A stretch of DNA of 64,000 bases from Acetanaerobacterium elongatum (GCF_900103835.1 NZ_FNID01000014.1:1-64000); one strand, 5' to 3'. Positions 43,892-53,512 are shown, counted from the first letter of the stretch. The notes: generated from the letters alone by a model not told the origin. A program made the numbers and translations.

Positions 43892-44518
43892 CTACTGTCT
43901 TACGTTGCGGTAATAGAAAATTGCCAGCTGCGTGCGGTCGCGCAGGTGCAGCTTTTCAAGAATCACGCTGATGGTGTTGCGCACCGTACCCTCGCCCATG
44001 TAAAGCGATGAGGCTATCTCCTTATTGCTCTGTCCGTCGGCAATCAGGGTGAGGATTTCGGTTTCCTTTTCCGTAAGCCCAAAGGCGGCAAAGTCGGTGT
44101 GCGTGCTTTCCTGCATCAGCTGTGGCAGCTTTGCGACAATATCCTCGCCGAATACGGTCTGTCCGCTGTATACCGCCTTCAGTGCCGGTACAATGCTCTC
44201 GAAATTCTGCTTTAATATGTACCCCTTCGCACCGATCTTGAGCGCGCGGATGATGTATTCGTCGTCGGCAAAGGTGGTTAAAAAGAGCACCCTTGCCTGC
44301 GGGTGGGCTTTCAGTATAACATCCGCAGCCTCCAGCCCTGTCATGTTGTCCATGCGGATATCCATCAGCAGAATATCGGGCTGTTGGTCTTCATAAAGCG
44401 AGACAGCCTCCCGTCCGCTGCCGCCGGTGGCCGCTACCTCAATATCCCCCGAGGCCTCTACAATGGTTTTCAGCGACATGCTCACCAGCCGGTCGTCATC
44501 CACTATTACAATCCTCAT
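43892..44518 (-). CDS. NarL/LuxR family response regulator
   Basis: 208 residues. The receiver domain has D53 (LLMDIRM) as the phosphoacceptor, with IVDDDRLV at the start. The LuxR-type helix-turn-helix is in the last 60 residues (TEKETEILTLIADGQSNKEI, LYMGEGTVRNTISVILEKL). It overlaps the kinase gene by four bases (ATGA), so the pair is translationally coupled. The ABC exporter lies divergent to the pair and is the probable target. Confidence 0.93.
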   Translation of the reverse strand: MRIVIVDDDRLVSMSLKTIVEASGDIEVAATGGSGREAVSLYEDQQPDILLMDIRMDNMTGLEAADVILKAHPQARVLFLTTFADDEYIIRALKIGAKGYILKQNFESIVPALKAVYSGQTVFGEDIVAKLPQLMQESTHTDFAAFGLTEKETEILTLIADGQSNKEIASSLYMGEGTVRNTISVILEKLHLRDRTQLAIFYYRNVRQ

Positions 44519-45618
44519 ATCTGCAATCCTGCCTTTCCCGCAGCGGTTTCATTATCCGGGCCCTTCGGCACCGAGATAAACAGCTCAAAGCCGTTTTCTT
44601 TTGTGATGTGCAGGATGCCCCCTAAGCTGTCTACCCTGTCACGGATATTCTTAAGCCCAAGCCCCTCATTGTTTATACGGGTTTTCATGCTGCCGTTATC
44701 CCGTACAATCAGCTGGTAAAGGGCGGGGTGCTCGCGTATAATCACCTGCACCTGTGTGGCGTTGGAATGCTTTGATACGTTGGAGAGCGACTCTTTTAAT
44801 ATCGCGATAAACGCATATTTTACGGCGCGCTCCGGGTTCTCCTGCACGTCGTATTCCAGTGTTGCGGGGCAAAAACGAAAGCCGTTTACCAGCGCCTGCA
44901 CCTCTGAAAGCAGGTCTACCGATTCATCATGCAGGTCGTGGATGCTCTTGCGCACACTGTCCATCCCCTTCGAGAGGGTGTCCTTTAGTTGCCTAAGGCT
45001 CTCGCGCTGAGCCTCATCCTTAGTGATTGCCAGCAGCGCGCCAATCTGCAAAATGGCGCTGGAAAGCAGGTGCCCCACCGTATCGTGCATCTCGCGCGAG
45101 ATTCGGTTGCGCTCGCGCAGGGTGGCAAGGTTCACCTCATAATCCTGCTTCTCCAGCAGCTCTCTGTTCTTCTCCTGCAGGCTGATGGAAAGCTCCTTTG
45201 CGCTGTCGCGCAGGGAGATAAACTCGCTTCTGAGCCTTTGCTGCGTCGCGGTCTGGTATTTCATCAGGCAGGCAAGCCCGCAAAATACGGCAATCAGCGC
45301 CGCATTCAGCAGGCCCACCGCGCTCACCTGAAGCGCAAGCGGAACAGCTGCCAGAAACACCGCCCATTTAGGCTTTAAAAACCCGATATCGTAACAGATA
45401 AGCGGCAAAAAGCACAGGGGCTGCTTTATAAAGATACACAGCGCCGAATAGGCCAAAAACAGGATGAGCTTTACCCTATCCTGCCCAAGGTATTCATTGA
45501 GTGCAGTAACCATTACGGCTAAGATTACCCACGCCACCGCATACAGGCTGCCGCTGACAGGAAGAAACACCAGCATACACAGCACAAAAAGGATTGTCTT
45601 GTTCAAAAGCCCGTACAC
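44515..45618 (-). CDS. Membrane sensor histidine kinase (HisKA_3, NarX/DesK-like)
   Basis: 367 residues. The chosen start is GTG 45618, with AGAGGGG eight bases upstream; a GTG three codons earlier sits against that site. Five to six membrane helices occupy about 1-120, with hardly any extracellular loop, as in intramembrane-sensing kinases. A coiled coil follows, then the phosphoacceptor in RISREMHDTVGHLLSS (about H178) and a HATPase_c domain (LKESLSNVSKHSNATQV, GLGLKNIRDRVDSLGG). This type often senses cell-envelope stress through an ABC transporter partner, and one is divergent here. Confidence 0.9.
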   Translation of the reverse strand: MYGLLNKTILFVLCMLVFLPVSGSLYAVAWVILAVMVTALNEYLGQDRVKLILFLAYSALCIFIKQPLCFLPLICYDIGFLKPKWAVFLAAVPLALQVSAVGLLNAALIAVFCGLACLMKYQTATQQRLRSEFISLRDSAKELSISLQEKNRELLEKQDYEVNLATLRERNRISREMHDTVGHLLSSAILQIGALLAITKDEAQRESLRQLKDTLSKGMDSVRKSIHDLHDESVDLLSEVQALVNGFRFCPATLEYDVQENPERAVKYAFIAILKESLSNVSKHSNATQVQVIIREHPALYQLIVRDNGSMKTRINNEGLGLKNIRDRVDSLGGILHITKENGFELFISVPKGPDNETAAGKAGLQI

Positions 45619-45706
45619 CTTGCGCACCCCCTCTAATCTATTGTAAATACTAGCATAAAAAGAGCAGGGCTACAACCACCTGCTTAAACATCCGTCATTC
45701 GGGGTG

Positions 45707-45720
45707 ATGACATTTGTCAT
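45707..45720. promoter_or_regulatory. Possible response regulator site between the kinase and the ABC exporter
   Basis: ATGACA TT TGTCAT, an inverted repeat with a two-base centre, in the divergent 198-base region. A TATAAT-like box lies about 45 bases downstream, before the exporter. Confidence 0.4.
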
Positions 45721-45816
45721 GTCCAAACGGGAGGCATCTCACTCCCAAACGAACCGTCAAGGGTTTATAATTCAATCATAGATTAAACGCACGACATGGA
45801 AAGGACTGTGACCGGT

Positions 45817-46755
45817 ATGGTAGTAAAGGTAGAAAACCTGGTAAAGAGATATGGAGACCTGATTGCGCTCGACCATCTGAACCTCTCGGTTGGCGAGGGC
45901 GAGGTGTTCGGTCTGCTGGGCCCCAACGGCTCGGGTAAAACCACCGCAATCAACTGCATTTTATCGCTGCTGAAATATGATAAGGGCGATATTGAGGTAT
46001 TTGATAAGCCCATGACCCCCACCGCCTACGAACTTAAGCGCAACATCGGCATCATCTTTCAGAACGTGGCGGTATTTGAGGAGCTCACCGTTTATGAGAA
46101 TATCGACTACTTCTGCGGGCTGTATGTAACCGATAAACTCAAGCGCAAGCAGCTGGTGGAAGAAGCCATCGACTTTGTCGGCCTAAACGACTTTTGCAAA
46201 TTCTACCCCAAAAAGCTCAGCGGCGGCCTGCTGCGGCGTTTAAATATCGCCTGCGGCATCGCCCACAAGCCAAAGCTTATTATCCTAGATGAGCCCACTG
46301 TTGCGGTAGACCCGCAGAGCCGCAATAATATTCTTGAGGGTATTCAAAAGCTCAACCGTCAGGGCACCACCATCATTTACACCTCGCATTACATGGAGGA
46401 GGTAGAGCAGATCTGCACCCGCATCGCCATTATGGATAAGGGCAAGATCGTAGCCTCGGGCACCAAAGAGGAGCTCAAGGGGATGATTAAAACCGGCGAA
46501 AAAATTACGGTAGAGATCTTTGGTGCCGAATGCGCACAAACCGTAGGTATTAAAAATATCGCAGGAGTAAACTCGGTGGAGTGTGTTGGGAACACACTGG
46601 TGGTAAAGTCGCAGCGCGGCAAGAACAACCTCACCGAGGTTGTAGAGTACTTAAAGCAGCACAGCATCGGCTACGGAAAGATTTTCTGCGAGCTGCCCAC
46701 CCTCAACGATGTTTTCCTTGAGATTACCGGCAAACAGCTTCGTGATAACGCATAA
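45817..46755 (+). CDS. ABC exporter ATP-binding protein
   Basis: 312 residues from ATG 45817, preceded by AAAGGA. The order is VENLVKRYGDLIALDHLNL, Walker A GPNGSGKTTAINC, Q-loop IIFQNVAVFEELTVYENID, a signature KKLSGGLLRRLNIACG (LSGGL, the usual Q replaced by L), and Walker B LIILDEPTVAVDPQ. The last 90 residues are a DUF4162-like extension. It is typical of the DrrA/CcmA-type exporters of antibiotics or lipids. Two permease genes follow within 15 bases and an overlap. Control by the divergent two-component system is likely. Confidence 0.92.
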   Translation: MVVKVENLVKRYGDLIALDHLNLSVGEGEVFGLLGPNGSGKTTAINCILSLLKYDKGDIEVFDKPMTPTAYELKRNIGIIFQNVAVFEELTVYENIDYFCGLYVTDKLKRKQLVEEAIDFVGLNDFCKFYPKKLSGGLLRRLNIACGIAHKPKLIILDEPTVAVDPQSRNNILEGIQKLNRQGTTIIYTSHYMEEVEQICTRIAIMDKGKIVASGTKEELKGMIKTGEKITVEIFGAECAQTVGIKNIAGVNSVECVGNTLVVKSQRGKNNLTEVVEYLKQHSIGYGKIFCELPTLNDVFLEITGKQLRDNA

Positions 46756-46768
46756 GGAGGATTAGGCT

Positions 46769-47911
46769 GTGTTTCTTCATATATTTACAACCAGGTTGAA
46801 ATGCCTTATGCGCGATTTCGGGATGATGTTCTGGACCGCACTCTTTCCTATTTTGCTGGCAACCCTGTTCGGGCTTGCATTTACCAATCTCTCAAGCCTT
46901 GACACATTTAAAGAGATACCGATAGCGGTAGTGGATAACGCCGCCTACCAGATGAGCCCGGGGCTGAAGCCGGCACTTGAAGGGGTATCAAGCGAAGGCG
47001 AGAATAAGATGTTCCTGCTTACTGCCTGCAGCGAAGAAAAAGCAGCACAGCTTTTAAAGGATGACAAGATCAAGGGCTACCTGCTGCCGCTTGAGGGCGA
47101 TAAGCTTCGTGTGGTGGTAAAGGAATCGGGCATTTCGCAAACAATCCTAAAATCCTTCGCCGACCATTACCTGCAGGTGAGCTCTGCATATAAAGAAATC
47201 CTTATGCAAAACCCCTCTGCCATTCAGGCCCTCATGGACACTACACAGAAAGATGTAAACTATTTTAAAGAGGTAAGCACCGACGCGAAACCTGACGATA
47301 CCCTTGTTTACTACTTTGCGCTGATTGCCATGGCCTGCCTTTACGGCGGATTTCAGGGCCTAAAGGAAGTTTCGGCGGTTCAGGCAAACCAAACCTGTCA
47401 GGGGGCGCGCGTAAACCTTGCCCCGGTGCACAAGATGAAGGTGTTCGGCTACTCGCTGCTAGCGGCGGTTCTGATACAAATTCTTACCATTCTGCTGCTT
47501 ATCTGCTACCTCTATTTTGTTATCGGCGTACAATTCGGCGATAAGCTTGGGTATATTATACTGGCAGTCGTAGCAGGAAGCTTTATGGGTGTAGCCTTCG
47601 GTGCCATGGTAGGCGCCGTTATGAAAAAGCGTGAAGGAATTAAGATTGCTGTTATTATCGGCCTTTCCATGATTTTCTCGTTTCTCTCCGGCTTGATGTT
47701 CCCCGCCATAAAGTATATCGTGGCCAGAAACGTGCCTATCCTTTCGTATCTCAACCCTGCCAGCCTCATCTCTGATGCGTTCTATGCGTTATACTATTAC
47801 GACACCCTGAATCGTTACTTCTTAAACATCGGTCTGCTCTTCGGCTTTTCAGGGCTGCTGTTTTTGATTGTTTACTTCATCATGAGGAGGCAGAAATATG
47901 CAAGTCTTTAA
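46769..47911 (+). CDS. ABC-2 type exporter permease (first)
   Basis: 380 residues; the start is GTG 46769 with GGAGG upstream. One membrane helix near the N-terminus (MMFWTALFPILLATLFGLAF), a soluble extracytoplasmic domain of about 150 residues, and five C-terminal helices form the ABC-2 (YhgE/DrrB-like) layout. It shares this plan with the next gene, so the transporter is probably a heterodimeric permease. It overlaps the next gene by 14 bases. Confidence 0.9.
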   Translation: MFLHIFTTRLKCLMRDFGMMFWTALFPILLATLFGLAFTNLSSLDTFKEIPIAVVDNAAYQMSPGLKPALEGVSSEGENKMFLLTACSEEKAAQLLKDDKIKGYLLPLEGDKLRVVVKESGISQTILKSFADHYLQVSSAYKEILMQNPSAIQALMDTTQKDVNYFKEVSTDAKPDDTLVYYFALIAMACLYGGFQGLKEVSAVQANQTCQGARVNLAPVHKMKVFGYSLLAAVLIQILTILLLICYLYFVIGVQFGDKLGYIILAVVAGSFMGVAFGAMVGAVMKKREGIKIAVIIGLSMIFSFLSGLMFPAIKYIVARNVPILSYLNPASLISDAFYALYYYDTLNRYFLNIGLLFGFSGLLFLIVYFIMRRQKYASL

Positions 47912-49058
47912 GGTTTATTTCAAGGTTATACGCAAAAACCTTTCTATTATGCTGGTTTATGTGATAATATTCCTCTCCCTTGCCGTAATGACCACGCTTT
48001 TTAATAAGCCCGCTGCGGTTACAGAATTCTCTTCTACCAAGTGCCGTATTGCGGTAATAAACGACGATGCAGGCGCCGTATTCGCACAAGGGATGGAGAA
48101 TTATCTTGCCGAAAATGCTGAAATAGTAAGTGTTAAAACCGATAAGCAGAGCCTTCAGGATGCGCTGTTTTTCGGAGACGTGGAGTATATCCTGCACATT
48201 CCAAAGGGCTTCAGCGAGGACTTTTTAAAGGGCGGCCATAATATCCTGCTTGAGAAAACAACCAAGCCCGATTCCACCGCAGCCGTTCAGCTCGACTTTC
48301 TGCTCACCCGTTACCTGGGGCTGGCTTCCACCTACTCCGCTGCTCTGCCCGATATTACAACCACGCAGCTGATAACCAATGTGAAAAACGACCTGAAAAA
48401 TACCGCCGAGGTAACGCTTTCCACCCAGCAGAAAGCTGTAGACAATACTGATAACACCTTTTATAGCTACTTTATCTACCTCACCTATTCTATGATGGCT
48501 GTGATGATTCTTGGGGTTACCTCCATCATGATGGTGTTCATGAACTCCGATGTTCGAAAGCGCAATATGGCCTCTACCCTGCCAAACCTAAGCTTTAACC
48601 TGCAGCTGTTTTTAGGCAATATCGTGTTCTCGGTTGCTGTATGGGCAATTTTATGCGGCTTTGTTTATGTGCTGCACCCCGCTCAAATCGGCAATGCCGA
48701 TATGGTTATGCTCTTTGTAAACTCTTTGGTTTATACCCTTGTCTGCCTGAGCATCAGCTTTTTAATCGGCAGCCTTATCAAGAGCAAAAACGTACAGAAC
48801 ATTATTGCTAACGTCTTCTCCCTTGGTTTAAGCTTCATCAGCGGCGTATTTGTACCTCAGGAGCTTCTGGGGGATACGGTAACGAAAATCTCAAGCTTTA
48901 CCCCCACCTACTGGTATGTTAAGACCATTCTTAACCTGAAGGCCGCCTCTGATACGCTGCCGATTGTTTACGGTATTCTGATTCAGCTGGGCTTCGCGGC
49001 CGCATTCCTGATTATAACGCTTGTTATCTCCAAGAATAAGCGCGCCACCAACGCGTAA
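47898..49058 (+). CDS. ABC-2 type exporter permease (second)
   Basis: 386 residues. ATG 47898 has AGGAGG upstream inside the previous gene. The layout is the same: one N-terminal helix (SIMLVYVIIFLSLAVMTTLF), an extracytoplasmic domain, and five C-terminal helices with FISGVFVPQELLG near the end, a motif of ABC-2 permeases. It completes the exporter; the substrate is not evident. A strong terminator follows. Confidence 0.9.
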   Translation: MQVFKVYFKVIRKNLSIMLVYVIIFLSLAVMTTLFNKPAAVTEFSSTKCRIAVINDDAGAVFAQGMENYLAENAEIVSVKTDKQSLQDALFFGDVEYILHIPKGFSEDFLKGGHNILLEKTTKPDSTAAVQLDFLLTRYLGLASTYSAALPDITTTQLITNVKNDLKNTAEVTLSTQQKAVDNTDNTFYSYFIYLTYSMMAVMILGVTSIMMVFMNSDVRKRNMASTLPNLSFNLQLFLGNIVFSVAVWAILCGFVYVLHPAQIGNADMVMLFVNSLVYTLVCLSISFLIGSLIKSKNVQNIIANVFSLGLSFISGVFVPQELLGDTVTKISSFTPTYWYVKTILNLKAASDTLPIVYGILIQLGFAAAFLIITLVISKNKRATNA

Positions 49059-49073
49059 TAATTCAACCATAGC

Positions 49074-49105
49074 AAAGGCCGCAGGGTGCTGTTCCCTGCG
49101 GCCTT
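49074..49105. terminator. Bidirectional intrinsic terminator between the ABC exporter and glgA
   Basis: AAGGCCGCAGGG (49075-49086) pairs perfectly with CCCTGCGGCCTT (49094-49105). The genes on the two sides are convergent. Confidence 0.88.
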
Positions 49106-49123
49106 ATTGTTATACTTAACTGC

Positions 49124-50809
49124 TTAAATAGACTGATACAAATCCTTATAAGCCTTTGCTGATTTCCCCCATGTAAAGTCGGAGGTCATGGCCGCACGCT
49201 GCAGCGCTGTCCACGCCTCTTTATTGAGATAACAGCCCCTCGCACGCTCCACCGCACCCAGCATATCGTGGGCGTTGTAGGTTTTAAAGGTAAAGCCGTT
49301 GCCGTCGCCGCTGCCAAAATCGCGGATGGTATCCTTCAGCCCGCCCGTTTCGCGTACAATCGGCGCCGTACCGTAGCGTGCCGCTATCATCTGGGCAAGG
49401 CCGCACGGCTCGCTCTTAGAGGGCATCAGGAACATATCGGCGCCCGCATAGATCTTATGGGCGAGTGCCGGAATAAAGCCCGCGATAAACCGCACGTTCT
49501 GCGGGTATTTATCCTGCATGCTGCGGAAGAACTCCTCATACATATGCTCACCGGAGCCAAGCACCACCACCTGTGTGCCGACGCGCAGCATATCCTCAAA
49601 CACATACTTAATCAGGTCTAACCCCTTGTGTGCCACCAAACGGGATACCACCCCGATGAGCGGCGTGTTCTCCATTGGCTGCATTGAAAGCTCGCGCAGC
49701 AGCGCCTCTTTGTTGACGGCCTTTTTATCAAGGGTGTTTACATCGTAGCATTCATAGATCAGCGAATCGGCGGCTGGGTTATACATATCGGTGTCCAGCC
49801 CGTTTAAAATACCCGAGAGCTTGAATCGACGAGCCTGCAAAAAGCCATCCAGCCCATGCGAGAACCATGGGTCAAGAATCTCCTCCGCATAGGTGGGGCT
49901 TACGGTGGTTACGCGGTCGCTCATCTCGATAGCGGCCTTCATAAAGTTTATTGCGGCACCATACTCCAAGAAACGAGCGTCGCGCTTGTCAACGCCCAGC
50001 ACGTCCCCCAACAGTTCCATGCCGTACATTCCCTGATACTGGATGTTATGGATGGTGAACACGGTTTTTACCCGCTGCAGGCTAGGCACCCCGCGGTAAA
50101 ACAGGTTGAGGTAAAGCGGCACAAGCGCCGTCTGCCAGTCGTTGGCGTTTAGAACATCGGGCTCAAAATCTATATGGCGCAGCATCTCCAGCACTGCCTT
50201 AGAGAAGTAGGCAAACCGCTCGGCATCGTCAAAATAGCCGTATAGCCCGGGGCGCTTGAAGTAGTACTCGTTATCGATTAAATAATAGGTAACCCCATTC
50301 TCGATGGCCTCAAAGATACCGCAGTACTGCTTGCGCCAGCTTAAATCCACCTCAAAGCTGGTAAGAAAGTGCAGGCCTTCACGCAGGGCGGGCTTGATAT
50401 CACTGTAAAGTGGAATTACCACACGGCAATCTACGTCCTCGTCTTTCAGCGCCTTAGGCAGAGAACCCGCCACATCGGCTAACCCCCCCGAGGCGATAAA
50501 CGGCTGCGCCTCGCTGGCGATAAACAACACCTTTAACGGTGCCGGTGCCGAAACCGGAGGCATCGTCGGCTCCATAATCGGGTGCACCATTTCTGCAACA
50601 GGCGTCTCCACGGCCTTGGCGGGCTTTGGTGCCTTTTTAGCCTTGGGCGCCGCGGATTCCGCCGTTTTTTTTGCAGCGCGTTTTGCGGGAGCTTTTTTCT
50701 CCGTTGTTTCGGCGGCTGCCTTTTTTGCCGCACCGCTCTTGGCAGATGCCTTCGCCGCGGGCTTCTTTTCCTCCTGCGCCTTTTCCTGCTTTCCTTTTGT
50801 TTGGCTCAT
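49124..50809 (-). CDS. glgA: Glycogen synthase (ADP-glucose dependent) with a lysine/alanine/proline-rich N-terminal extension
   Basis: 561 residues, about 85 longer than usual. Residues 1-90 are a basic, low-complexity tail (AAKKAAAETTEKKAPAKRAA-type) that resembles histone H1. The GT5 domain starts near 92 (LKVLFIASEAQPFIASGGLA). The usual KTGGL lysine that contacts ADP-glucose is alanine here (ASGGL). Later parts are normal (VVSRLVAHKGLDLI, AGADMFLMPSKSEPCGL with the catalytic glutamate region). It elongates alpha-1,4-glucan. It is the last gene of the glg operon, 152 bases after glgD. Confidence 0.93.
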   Translation of the reverse strand: MSQTKGKQEKAQEEKKPAAKASAKSGAAKKAAAETTEKKAPAKRAAKKTAESAAPKAKKAPKPAKAVETPVAEMVHPIMEPTMPPVSAPAPLKVLFIASEAQPFIASGGLADVAGSLPKALKDEDVDCRVVIPLYSDIKPALREGLHFLTSFEVDLSWRKQYCGIFEAIENGVTYYLIDNEYYFKRPGLYGYFDDAERFAYFSKAVLEMLRHIDFEPDVLNANDWQTALVPLYLNLFYRGVPSLQRVKTVFTIHNIQYQGMYGMELLGDVLGVDKRDARFLEYGAAINFMKAAIEMSDRVTTVSPTYAEEILDPWFSHGLDGFLQARRFKLSGILNGLDTDMYNPAADSLIYECYDVNTLDKKAVNKEALLRELSMQPMENTPLIGVVSRLVAHKGLDLIKYVFEDMLRVGTQVVVLGSGEHMYEEFFRSMQDKYPQNVRFIAGFIPALAHKIYAGADMFLMPSKSEPCGLAQMIAARYGTAPIVRETGGLKDTIRDFGSGDGNGFTFKTYNAHDMLGAVERARGCYLNKEAWTALQRAAMTSDFTWGKSAKAYKDLYQSI

Positions 50810-50961
50810 AATCCGTCGTCTCCTTTACTGAGGCTTGTTTGAAATAAGATCCTTTTGCTATACAAACAGGCCTGCCATCCTTATTCCACCGCCTATGTAT
50901 ACGGTTATCTGTTTTATGATAGCATACAAGAGGGCAGTAAACTGTCGCAATATTAAAGCAG

Positions 50962-52089
50962 TTACACCACACTGGCCTTGGAGATAAACACGGGGTAGGA
51001 AAGGTAACCCATCAGCATTCGGTTGTCCTTTATAGTCACATCCTTATCGGTGATGCAGTAGTTCAGCACGCTCTTTTCGCCGATGCTGGTATCCTGCATG
51101 ATAATAGAGTTGGAAATCTTCGCACCTTTGCCAACGGTAACCCCGCGGAACAGCACCGAGTTTTCAACCTCTCCCTCAATCATACAGCCGTCGGCTATCA
51201 ACGAGTTGGTTACCTTGGAGTTGAGGCCATACTTGGCGGGCATATCGTCGCGCACCTTGGTATAGATGGGGCCGTTGTTGATGAACAGCTCGTCGCGTAC
51301 TTCTTTGTTCAGCATCATCATGTTGGCGTCAAAGTAGTCGCGCATGCTGTCAATCTTGGCGCAGAAGCCCTTGTATTCATACCCGTAGAGCCTCATGGCA
51401 GAGGCCTTCGCCTGCAGCACGTCCTTTTCCATGCTGAAAAGGTTGCGGCTCATGTTCTCGGTTACCAGCCGCTCCAGCAGCGCCTTTTCCATAATCATCA
51501 GATTAAGCGATACGTTGCACTCGCCCTGAATGCCGGGGTTAATCATTACATCGGTAATCCGCCCGCTTTCGTTGCAGCTGAATACCGTGGCATCGCGGCA
51601 GTTTTGGGCATTGAGCTCCTTTCTCTGGTAAACGGCGGTAATCTCGGCCTCTTTTTCGATATGCTCGTTAAGGATGGTTTTGATATTGTAATTGCAGATC
51701 GTATCACAGTCGGCCAGCACCACATAGCGCGCGTCGGAATGCTTAATAAAGCCCATAATGCCCGCCAGTGCCTCAATACGACCGCGGTAGATACCCGAAA
51801 CCCCTGCATTGCCGAACGGCGGCAGGATATACAGCCCCTCGCGCTTTCTGGCAAGGTCCCACTCACGGCCGGAGCCGAGGTGATCCATCAGCGACTGATA
51901 GTTGCTTTTGGTAATAACCCCCACCGACTGGATGTTGGAGTTTACAAGGGATGAAAGCGTAAAATCTATAAAGCGGTAGCGCCCGCCAAACGGCACGGAT
52001 GCCATCGTTCTTTTTTCGGTCAGCTCCCTGAGCATCTCATCGTGCATATTGGAGAAGATAATCCCCAGAATCTTTTTTCTATCTTGCAT
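50962..52089 (-). CDS. glgD: Glucose-1-phosphate adenylyltransferase, GlgD subunit
   Basis: 375 residues from ATG 52089, where similarity begins (MQDRKKILGIIFSN). The nucleotidyltransferase domain has MASVPFGGRYRFIDFTLSSL and a C-terminal left-handed beta-helix (GCMIEGEVENSVLFRGVTVG). The N-terminal nucleotide-binding GGxGxRL motif of GlgC is missing, so it is the regulatory or non-catalytic partner that Firmicutes pair with GlgC to make ADP-glucose. The copy-2 leader element lies directly before this start; the frame is open through it, but that extension is not family-like. Confidence 0.93.
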   Translation of the reverse strand: MQDRKKILGIIFSNMHDEMLRELTEKRTMASVPFGGRYRFIDFTLSSLVNSNIQSVGVITKSNYQSLMDHLGSGREWDLARKREGLYILPPFGNAGVSGIYRGRIEALAGIMGFIKHSDARYVVLADCDTICNYNIKTILNEHIEKEAEITAVYQRKELNAQNCRDATVFSCNESGRITDVMINPGIQGECNVSLNLMIMEKALLERLVTENMSRNLFSMEKDVLQAKASAMRLYGYEYKGFCAKIDSMRDYFDANMMMLNKEVRDELFINNGPIYTKVRDDMPAKYGLNSKVTNSLIADGCMIEGEVENSVLFRGVTVGKGAKISNSIIMQDTSIGEKSVLNYCITDKDVTIKDNRMLMGYLSYPVFISKASVV

Positions 52090-52180
52090 AGTAAGATCCA
52101 TGCCCTTTCTTTTAGGCTTTATGCCCAAAAGAAAGGGCATAAAACCGATTATAAAAAGTGTCGATGCCGCTTTGCGGCAG
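52087..52180 (-). promoter_or_regulatory. Repeated leader element (copy 2), before glgD
   Basis: Minus-strand copy of the element before the parA-like gene. It has a TGCCGC/GCGGCA hairpin (52165-52170 with 52174-52179), an AT-rich linker, and a long hairpin (52100-52140) whose arms pair over 14 bases, then GGGC with GCCT around ATAAA. It ends at the glgD ATG. About eight differences by eye in the last 60 bases compared with copy 1; several stem differences are compensated. Confidence 0.75.
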
Positions 52181-52235
52181 AAGCGGTTATACTGCGAAAG
52201 ACATTTTTCAACGCTTAAAAGAATGTTCTTTCAAG

Positions 52236-53447
52236 CTATTCCTCCTGCCGGTCGGCGTCGATCATCTGCTTGGGTTTCACCACACTGCCCGCTTTGAGCT
52301 TTGCCCCGGCGCCGATAACGGCAATGCCCCAGTCGTCCTTGTTTTCCACCTGCTCGGGGCGCATACCCACCACGCAGTTTTCGCCGATTATAACATCCTC
52401 GGCCACAATGGCATACTGCACCACCGCGCCGCTTTTAATAACCGTACCGGGCATGATGATACTGTCGCGCACCACAGCGCCCTTTTCAATAGTAACCCCG
52501 GCAAACAGCACCGAGAAATCCACCGTACCGAAGATATTGCAGCCCTCGGCAATCATAGCGTTCTGAACGTTAGCCTCCTCGCCTACATAGTGCGGCGGCA
52601 TAACGGGGTTGCGCGCATAGATCTTCCACGAAGGGTCGTGCAGCTCAAGCGGCACCTTGGGGTCGAGCAGGTCCATGTTGGCCTCCCACAGGCTGTCGAT
52701 GGTGCCTACGTCCTTCCAGTAGCCCTCAAACGGGTAGGCCACAAGCTTCTGCCCGTCAGCAAGCATGGCGGGGATAATGTCCTTGCCGAAGTCTTTGGAG
52801 GCGTTCTGGTCGCGCTCGTTCTCCTCCAGATACTTTTTCAGCTTCTTCCACGAGAAGATGTATACACCCATCGAGGCAAGGTTGCTCTTGGGCTTTTGGG
52901 GTTTCTCTGCAAATTCAAAGATCCTGCTGTCCTCATCCGCTGCAATAATACCGAAGCGGGAGGCCTCCTCCCACGGCACGGTGATTACCGCAATGGTGCA
53001 GTCGGCGTTCTTTGCCTTATGAAAATCGAGCATCTTCTCGTAGTTCATCTTATAGATATGGTCGCCGGAAAGCACCGCAATGTACTCGGGGTCGTAGCCC
53101 TCGATGAAATGGATGTTCTGGTAGATGGCATTGGCCGTACCGCGGTACCAGTCGGAGCCGGTAGCCTTCTGGTAGGGGGAAAGCACATGTACACCGCCGT
53201 GGCTGCGGTCTAAATCCCACGGCTGGCCGTTTCCGATGTATTCGTTAAGCTCCAGCGGCTGGTACTGAGTGAGGATGCCGACGGTGTCTATGCCGGAGTT
53301 CACACAGTTGGAAAGTGTAAAGTCGATGATGCGATACTTTCCGCCGTAGGGTACCGCGGGCTTTGCAAGGTTTTTTGTGAGCACATGCAGTCTGCTGCCC
53401 TGCCCTCCGGCAAGAAGCATTGCAATCCATTCCTTTTTGCGAATCAT
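52236..53447 (-). CDS. glgC: Glucose-1-phosphate adenylyltransferase, catalytic subunit
   Basis: 403 residues. It makes ADP-glucose from glucose-1-phosphate and ATP, the first committed step of glycogen synthesis. Motifs: [20 protein letters not shown] at the N-terminus, [32 protein letters not shown]-like [13 protein letters not shown], the metal aspartate in [13 protein letters not shown], and a C-terminal beta-helix. The pyrophosphorylase motif, absent in GlgD, is intact. It is the second gene of the operon, 65 bases after glgB. Confidence 0.95.
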   Translation of the reverse strand: MIRKKEWIAMLLAGGQGSRLHVLTKNLAKPAVPYGGKYRIIDFTLSNCVNSGIDTVGILTQYQPLELNEYIGNGQPWDLDRSHGGVHVLSPYQKATGSDWYRGTANAIYQNIHFIEGYDPEYIAVLSGDHIYKMNYEKMLDFHKAKNADCTIAVITVPWEEASRFGIIAADEDSRIFEFAEKPQKPKSNLASMGVYIFSWKKLKKYLEENERDQNASKDFGKDIIPAMLADGQKLVAYPFEGYWKDVGTIDSLWEANMDLLDPKVPLELHDPSWKIYARNPVMPPHYVGEEANVQNAMIAEGCNIFGTVDFSVLFAGVTIEKGAVVRDSIIMPGTVIKSGAVVQYAIVAEDVIIGENCVVGMRPEQVENKDDWGIAVIGAGAKLKAGSVVKPKQMIDADRQEE

Positions 53448-53512
53448 AGTTTAGTCTTCTCCTTTTTCTGCCTGATATTGCGGGGGAGGATTCGTTGGGC
53501 ATCGGCAATGAA

